Below, one piece after another: positions 56,733 to 64,000 of a stretch of 64,000 bases of DNA. How positions within the stretch are numbered: position 1 is the stretch's first letter; the number at the start of each line of letters is the position of its first letter. A model generated the notes under the pieces. That model saw nothing but the letters and a program-made list of their open reading frames with translations. It was not told where the DNA came from and searched no databases. Position numbers and translations under genes: made by a program. The DNA is from Brachypodius melanocephalos (taxonomy: Eukaryota; Chordata; Aves; Passeriformes; Pycnonotidae): positions 5,721,392-5,785,391 of the forward strand of contig VZSR01003803.1 of assembly GCA_013398615.1 (NCBI GenBank), in the 5' to 3' direction.

Positions 56733-59700
56733 CCAGTAATGATGATTTGGCACGTAGGTTTACCACCAGCTGTTTCATCCTTCTGTAGAGAAGGATGTAT
56801 CTTGAACTTCAAGGATTGCTCTGTGTGATGGGCACAGTGGGCAGTGTCCTGTGTGAGGAGGCACAGGGCTGAGTGGACATAGGAGAGCTCCCAACCAGGT
56901 CTCCAGGTCAAGGTGAGGTTGCCTAGGGATGGATGGGCAGTGCAGGACCTGCATGCTTTGGTTGTTGGTGTTTTCTGGCAGTGCTGTAAGTCTTGTCTTC
57001 ACATGAGCCTAATTTTGCTAAAAGTGGTGTCAGAGTCTTTTTAATAAGACATTATGATTTTGGCTTCAGTTTTGGGTTTTCTTACTCTCTTATGTGCATG
57101 TGTAAAATGCAAAGCATATTTAATGAGTGAATACTTCAAATGCTTCCAAATTAATTAAAAACACTTCCACATCTGGAATAAATCCACTACCTTTCATGGA
57201 TGGCTTCAACTTCATGGTTTTTCCCTCTTGTGAGAAGCCCTGTGAATATTGCTATGTGGATGCTTGTGAAAACTGGAGTAGCAGAATCCAGGCTTATTTT
57301 ACAAAGGAGAGAGATCTGGGACCCACAGAGATCAACAGAGTCTTGGCCTTTATTCCAGCAGACTTTGGATAAGACCTAATAATATTATATGATTTTATGA
57401 TAGGCTTGTGCACGATCGGGTTTTCTCAGGGTACCTTGTCTTGAAGGTAACTGCAAATCTTAATTAAAATTTGTTGTTTCTTGGGGTTCAACTACTGTTT
57501 AAACTTACAAGAGGTTTCAGAAGGGCTTGAATTTGGCACCACAAACAAAAAGGTAGTGTTTTTATAATAAGCTGTTTTTTTTTCTTCTGCCTTCTCTGTC
57601 CTCAGAAGTAAATGAAAAGATTAGATTTTTCTCTGTGAGAATGTTGTGATTTAAACTGACACAACTAAGTGACCTAAAGATGAGCTTATTGCATAGATAA
57701 AAAATCCAGGGTTGGGTTGTTTGAACTGCATTAGCATCAGAATGAGACATGGCAGGGCAAGTTGGCTGAGGTGCCCATGCAGAACTGGGGAGGGTTGTTC
57801 TTTGGAAAGCTTCTGAGCTAGGAATTCTTTTCTGAGCCATAAATAAATAAATCTGTGTCCTGAACAGTTAATGAATACAGGAGTCTGGGCAACTTTAAGC
57901 TCTTTGGGATATTTAAGAAACCCACATGGTGCTTTTGTTAGTATTGTTGATTTCCATTTTTTTCCGCTAATATTTCCATTTTAGGGTTTTTGTTGGGTTG
58001 GTTTGGGTTTTTTTTTTCCCATTTCCTTTATTTATGCAGAAAGATGCTGTTGATAATGTTTCTGCCAGCACTTTTCTGTAACTCCCACAGCAGTTTTGTT
58101 GCATGTTGCACCAAAATACTGCCCCCAAAACTTTTGATTCTTGAGCTACAGATGGAGATTGCAGAGTTTTGTGCTTCGAGTACCTTGTCTTTGGAGTTGT
58201 GCTCTGGCTACTTGTGCTGGATCCTCTGGGGATTCCAAGACAATTATCTTGCAGGGACCCTACTGTGATTGCACATACAGCTTTTCCAGGGAACTCAGTG
58301 TGTTTTGCAGACCAAAACTATTTAAATCTCATGACATTCATGACAGACAGATAAGCGTAAACCACGATAAGTAAACTAAAACAGAAAGAGGTGAAGAGCT
58401 GCAGTTTCCCATGGTAGTGAACAGAGACGTTCCCACTGAACCAAGCTGTGGGTGCCAGGTACTTCTGAAAATGAGGATGCTGTTGACTTGGCTGGGAGAT
58501 CTCCCCTTTTGACACTGGGTTTTGTGGAGGTAGTTCATATCTACAGTTTTGCGTCTATCACCCGCCTATAAGAGATTGATTTAATTTGGATTGCCGTAGC
58601 CTTTCCTTGCTGCTGAGTTCTTGGTGAGTCTGCATAAGCAGTATCATCTTCAGAAGTTACTGAAATGTCCTCATGCCCTTCCAGACCTTTTAAAATTTAA
58701 AGTGTTTTGAACTAACCAGCCTTGATTGGAATTGTAACTTTTTGTATTAAGTAGAAAGTGCCTGACAGAGGTGCACCAGCTCTCACAACACTGACAGGTT
58801 GTGACCATTACTGGGTTTTGACTTCATTGATGTTGTGTTTCTAGGTATTCTGTCTTTGATGTGGCTTTTAAGAGAGGTGTGATACTCTTGACATTGCTGC
58901 TGCCATGGCTGTTGGTCATAGGCAAAATAAAAAACCAATGCTGGTGAAGTGTATGAGCTGACCATACAGTAAAATGGAATGGGAATGAGCAAGTTCACTC
59001 ACTTAAATGCTTTGAGTGCACAACTGCTTCAAGTACAAGAGTACAAGGCATTGCCTTTAGAAAATGAAGGGTTTAGCAGGTCTGTTAATCACAGAATTAT
59101 GGTGCTATAAGCCAGATTTGCAGGCATAGTGATACAATGCAGAAATTGCCATTAGGACATTCTGTACAACTGGGATATACTGACAGAGAGGGAGTAGTGA
59201 GAGAAAGCTATGGCCCTAACTTGTACAGCCTTTTAAGAAAGCATTTTAGGCATAGGAGACAGTTAAAGAGGTTAATTGAGTGAGATCTTTTTGTGCTATG
59301 TGAAAGTGAGCTTGAGAAGATAAAGCATCAGATAAAGCAGTGAGGTGTTCCAAAAGATGAAGCTGTTCCAGATGGAAAAATGAGGATCATCCCTATGAAA
59401 TCTGGAAGAGGAGAAGTATAAAAAAAATGACAGAATATACTGAAGATGTGAAAGTTCTTTAAACAGTACAAGACCCCCAAAACAGTGTGAGTGGAAAGAG
59501 CAAGGCAGATAAGTTGCCTTTGGATCTTACAGGGTTGACAAGGGTTGCACTGGGAAAGGAGTAAAGTTTGGGAAAAGTGAAGAGACAAGGCCTAAAAGGG
59601 GAGGGAGCATGAAGGTGCTGGTGGAACCTCTTTTACCAAACCAGCATCCCTGAAGGCATCCGGGATAGTGACAGAGTTCTCTTACTGTGTTTGTTGTTGG

Positions 59701-61238
59701 TCAGTCATGGAAAAAAATCATCTGAAAAGGAAAGTAAAGGTCACACAGAAAGACTGCAGGGGGATCTGGAGAAGCAGGGATGCTGAGGCATGTGCTCCTA
59801 TAAACTGTCACGTGAACTCGAAGAGAGGAATACCAAAGTTCATCCTCAGCACGACAGAGTGGTTGAACCCACCAGAACTACTTTATAATCAGTGGTTGTT
59901 GGGGGGAATCAGGAGAATAAATGAATAGTTGCTGAAATTGAGCTGAAAACCCAGGTGTTTGGCATGATGCTCTAAGTGCTAACACTGAAAAGCAGGAGTT
60001 CATTTTACATTGGCTTCCTTACTGTAGCCTGCCTTCCTGTGAAACATCCCAGAGCATAAGCTGTTGATATTGGAGCATAAGTATTCATTTTTGAATTAAT
60101 TTTAGTAACGTGGGCATAAGTCAATATGCAGTAGTGCTTAGTGCTGATGAAGTGGATTTCAGACCAATGGGGTCTGGAGAAGAGCACAGTTTCAGTGTTT
60201 CTTCTATTGCACATTTCAGTTTGCTGAGAACTTGGAGCAAAGAGCAGCATCTCTGCTTTATTTGTTGCTGGTTATGCAGTTTAATTAGTGCCCATCATTA
60301 CTGAACAACTCCCATGAAGGTGAATGCGGGCTTAGAGAAATCTTCAGCTCTGCAGAGGAACTCTGTAACTAGATGGTAAGAAGGGGCTGTTCATACATGG
60401 GAAACAAAAGGGCCCTTTATGTAAAAGTAGCTTGTTAGCTTTTTGTTTTTAAGCTGTAGCATGTCTAAGTGATCAGGGTGTCACACACCAATAAACTGGC
60501 CAGTCCCTCTGGAATAGGCATTCTTGGTGGTGATTTAGAAGGTGCATTTATACAGTAGCCTCCAACTTCATTACTTTGCTGTTTCCTTGGATACTGAACA
60601 TTTTGCATATAATTACGAGAGGGACGTTAACAATGCTTCCTGGTTCTAATGGTTTTAATAGAAGTTTTTTATATTACTTGGTTAGTGATTCTCCTTTAGT
60701 GATTTTCCTTTAATATTCTATATCAGAGAGGAAGAACAAAAGGAAGTGATTCTTGTCAGCTAATTTGCACAAATTCTTTTGAGCCAAGAACAGGTTTTAT
60801 TTCTTAGAGTGTGGAAATCCTGCATGCTATTTCTGGAATTATGTTGCTGAATGGGTTGTAAATAGGGGTTAGAGTGCTACTATTCATTGTAACATGAAAT
60901 TCACACTGTTTGGGAACAATTTTACAATAGTAAAGAAAAAGCTGTTCAAATGCTGGGCAGTAAACAAAACTTGTTACGGGTGTGAAAGCATTTAAATACT
61001 TCATGTGTCTATTTAAGGCTTGGGTATTTTGATAGTGCTCAGTATGTTTCTCAAAGGTACTTTCTGCTCTTTACACACCATCTTGGTTGCCTCAACTCCG
61101 GCTGTTGTTTAACAAACAGTTTGAGCTGCCATGGACATGGAAAGGATCCTGCCTGCCCCAGGCACCCGTTCCCATCTTCCTCCCTCCCTTTGTTCACAGG
61201 CATATTTGCAATAGGGCAGCTCAATCCCCACCGAGAAC
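56733..61238. other. Gene-free stretch
   Basis: No gene is supported. The 81-residue frame at 57127-57372 (+) and the 86-residue frame at 59668-59928 (+) are the most protein-like of the small frames, but neither has a domain or exon signals. A purine-biased stretch extends over about 59.3-59.6 kb. Confidence 0.5.
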
Positions 61239-61366
61239 AAAATCAATAAAAAACAAATAAACAAAACCCAAACTAAACCAAAACAATAACAAAGACAAAA
61301 CCAATGCCAAAACCGTGCATGCACACACAAACCACAAAAAATAAAAACAAAAGAAAACCAACAGGA
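61239..61366 (+). repeat. A-rich low-complexity tract (AAAC-type units)
   Basis: About 130 bases consist of A runs broken by C (AAAC, AAACC, CAAAAC), with one CACACA stretch near 61321. It is low-complexity sequence. The minus-strand leucine/phenylalanine-rich frame over it is an artefact of T-rich complement sequence. Confidence 0.9.
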
Positions 61367-63460
61367 AAAAGCAGGGGAATTGAGCCTGGGACAGCTGCTT
61401 TGGTGGCTACGGTGGCTTATCCTGCTGTAAAGTGATCACCAAGCTGTGGCATGAAAGGATTATGCCTGAATATAATTAGGTTTAGTTGTGCAGGGTGTCT
61501 GCAACTCCTGCAGAGAAGTTGGTAGGAGCCTCCAGGCTGTGGTGCCCAGGCTCACGGTGCTGCACCGTCTGTTGTGGCCCTTCACGGATGCTGCACATGA
61601 GCATGAAGCTCTGTGTGTGTTACCTCCATGGCTTTTGCACGTCTCATTGCTCCACTGGCTGCAGAGGATGCTTTCGTATGCATTTGAGGAACAGCTGCTT
61701 GGGAGCAATATTTTTGCGTGTCAAAAAGAGAATTAATGCTTTCGTGTTCTTCAAGACCCCGTTAGACCTTGGGATATTCCCTAGAAACCGAGCAACAAGG
61801 ATTTAGACTCTGAAATGTCTGTAGCTGTCACAGGCTGTGTAGTTACATGATGTGTGAGGGCAGCTGGGTGTGATGAAATGGGCTGTACGTGTGTGTGTGT
61901 GTGTGTGTGTTCTCACCCTTACTCAAACTAGAAGTGAGCTCTCTTACTGGAAGATGGTTTCAAGTTCAAAACGTGCGCTCTTTAGTGTTGAAAGAACTAC
62001 TTTAGATTCCTACTGATGCTTTGTCTTCAGAGAAACAATATATTGTGCAGTTAATTTAATAAAAGAAAAGCATTTTTCCAAAAGCCAGAGAATACAGAAT
62101 TTAATAAAGTGGCATTTGAAGATAAATTCTGGGGATGCATATGAGAAGGTTTTTAACAGTATACTCAGTTTTATGGAAGTCCTCACAGCAGCTTTCATAT
62201 GCCAAAAGCTATTGGCAGTCTTTTCTCATCAAAGTGGTACAGAACTATATTATATACAGATATTTTGTCCTCACCCATAATAGTTTCACAAGCGAGGCAT
62301 GACGCTTTTTTCCCCCTTCTGTGTGAATTTGTAAGTTTGCTTTAGTTAGCTTATGCACTGATATCTTACATATCTTCTTTTTTTTTCCCTGCATTGTTTC
62401 ATCTTAAAAACACAGAGGAAACAGGTTAGATTATTCCCAGTGACTTTGATCTTTGGCCTGATGCTCTCTGAAACAAATTCTATTTGTTTTTTTACCTTTC
62501 TGGAGATTTGCAGGGGTCAGGTTGAAATAGCAGCTTTCAGTCAGTGCATGGTGGAGCCTGAGGAAGAGCTATCTGCAAGTAGTGCCTTGTTATGTGGAAC
62601 TTAAACTGAGGTTTCAAATTTAGGAGCAACGAGCCTCACTGGCCATGAGTTAGTTAAGTGTTGTTGTTTAGGCTGGAGTCCTTTTTATTTCATCTGAGCA
62701 GATTTCCCCTTCTCTTGTCAGAAGAAAAAGGGTAAGAGAATGGTGAATATGTGGCCTGAGCTTGTTTCAGTGGGATGCTCTAAGAGGGAACATCTATATA
62801 CTTTTGCCTAGCACAGCTCCTGGGAGCTGCACACCATCACGGCACCTTTGGGATGAGGCAGGAGTGATGGAGCAGCATGGCATAGCTGTGCCTGGGTTTT
62901 GAGGGAACAGGTGAGATGGTATGTGGGCACCAGTACTCATTACTCCTCTCTTGGTGAACAAACAGAAGGTGTAGAGCCAGTGACTGACTGCTTTTTGGGA
63001 ACATGGATCAGCAGCTCGGGGACACAGGATCTCCCATGTTTATTGGGAAGCACTAGGTTGGATGTTCAGCATGTGATGTGAAGTGGTCACTTCACTAGCA
63101 ACTTCTCTGCTTGTCAGAGTGTCAAAGGGATGGGGTGGCTCTATTGGGAAGATTTATCCACAGGGACTTGGTGTGGCACCAGCAGGCAGCAGTGAGACCA
63201 AGGAGTCTGACAGCAAACTGATGCACAGGAGGGAGGCAGGATGAATGCATGGTCAGGGAGACTGGGCCTGGCCTTTCCTTGCATGTTTAGGTGATCTACT
63301 CCAGCCGGCGTTTGGTGTGCATGCCCAGGATTTGGGAGCACGGACTTTTTAACTTGCCCTTTGGCTGCAAGTGATCCTGACTCCAGGAGAACAAATAGAA
63401 AAGGGTGAGACATTGAGGTGCGGCTGTTCTTCCTGGTGGCTGCCATTGTAAACAACATAA
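61367..63460. other. Gene-free stretch
   Basis: No gene is seen. It includes a (GT)n tract at 61889-61910 and a T run at about 62379-62387. The frames at 61460-61808 lie on both strands in a GC-raised patch and look like chance. Confidence 0.5.
61889..61911 (+). repeat. (GT)n microsatellite
   Basis: Eleven perfect GT units, likely polymorphic in length. Confidence 0.95.
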
Positions 63461-63465
63461 TGGAC

Positions 63466-63520
63466 TCATAACAGTGTTATTGATATTGTTGTTGGTGGTA
63501 TTATTATTGTTATTATTACT
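63466..63520 (+). repeat. Impure (ATT/GTT)n microsatellite
   Basis: Degenerate ATT, GTT and GGT units run for about 55 bp. This makes the minus strand encode a run of asparagine in one frame, which is not a real protein feature. Confidence 0.9.
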
Positions 63521-64000
63521 CATTCTGCCTTGCTGGTCTCCATTTTATGATCAGTGTCTGCTTAACTTTCCAAAATCTACATGTAATTTTGAGAACTGAA
63601 CCCAAACTCCTGACCTGTGAATAAATGATGACTTTTGAATGGTAGCCATGGCAGTGGTGGTGAGAAACACAACTGTATGAGCCTGTGTTCTGGGAATTTA
63701 GTCCATAAATGCTGGTGAGTATTGCTTTGTGGGGAAACCTTCCTGCCCTAGGTTTGGCAGGTACCAAGGGCAGCGTAGCGAGGCAGTGAGAGCTGGAATA
63801 TATGGGAGGGTTCTCCTGTGTAACTTGGAGCAAGGGCCTTGAGAAGCTGTGCCTGTTTTCCCATCTGGAAATGGGCCAAGTGTGTGCACTCGCCTGACCT
63901 TCAAGTGTGCATGAAAACCAGGAACCTCAAGGGCAGTGCTGTCAGGGCAGGTGGAGGCACTTTGCGGTTGAAGCTTTTGTGACAGCCACTGAGTGCGGGT
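63521..64000. other. Gene-free stretch to window end
   Basis: Nothing is recognised. Overlapping minus-strand frames (63516-63833 and 63698-63904) have no domain. The window ends in unremarkable mixed sequence. Confidence 0.5.

Noticed and set aside
61109..61330. Hydrophobic minus-strand frame resembling a membrane segment
   Set aside because: It is the complement of an A-rich low-complexity tract.
63296..63523. Asparagine-rich minus-strand frame
   Set aside because: The asparagine run is only the ATT/GTT microsatellite read in one frame.
1..64000. Prokaryotic features, CRISPR arrays, endogenous retroviral genes or a novel gene system
   Set aside because: No regularly spaced repeats, no operon-like gene packing, no recognisable gag/pol/env pieces, LTR pair or primer-binding site were seen on either strand.

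Overview
The window looks like nuclear DNA of a bird (at the least a sauropsid). The evidence is at least nine fragments of the CR1 LINE family, several with the characteristic 3' end (ATTCTATG-type octamer or its complement). The base composition is moderately AT-rich, with scattered poly-T and poly-A tracts, dinucleotide microsatellites, and no compact gene arrangement. The open reading frames are short, overlap on both strands, and are no more frequent than chance predicts for 64 kb of such DNA. I see no bacterial, organellar, plasmid or viral gene set, no rRNA or tRNA gene, and no CRISPR array.

Layout: 1-52.5 kb is gene-poor (intergenic or intronic), with CR1 fragments at 9.6, 10.6, 15.2, 17.4, 20.9, 26.8, 28.9 and 39.3 kb. 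Only a few pieces look like more than background: an isolated coding-like segment with acceptor-like and polyadenylation signals at 18.5-19.0 kb (+), two degraded coding-like stretches on the minus strand at 28.3-28.8 and 40.4-41.0 kb, and a short GC-raised block at 41.6-41.9 kb with a perfect MEF2-type site. Several AT-rich stretches with homeodomain/POU-type motifs (6.6, 21.9, 23.8, 32.8, 51.6-52.2 and 55.3 kb) could be conserved regulatory elements, which only a cross-species alignment can decide.

The strongest candidate for gene structure is at 52.85-53.79 kb (+). It has a purine-rich simple repeat, a weak TATA-like element, a GC-box-like C run, a long T-rich leader with short upstream ORFs, and a consensus splice donor at 53791/53792. 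This would be a mostly untranslated first exon. If so, the preceding 52 kb is 5' flanking or upstream-intron sequence and 53.8-64 kb is the next intron, which also holds a dense CpG island (55.86-56.31 kb) directly followed by a CR1 tail. I could not recognise the gene.

No complete protein-coding gene can be supported, so no pathway can be described. I did not find a convincing new biological system. The findings are leads for comparative and transcript data, most of them low confidence.
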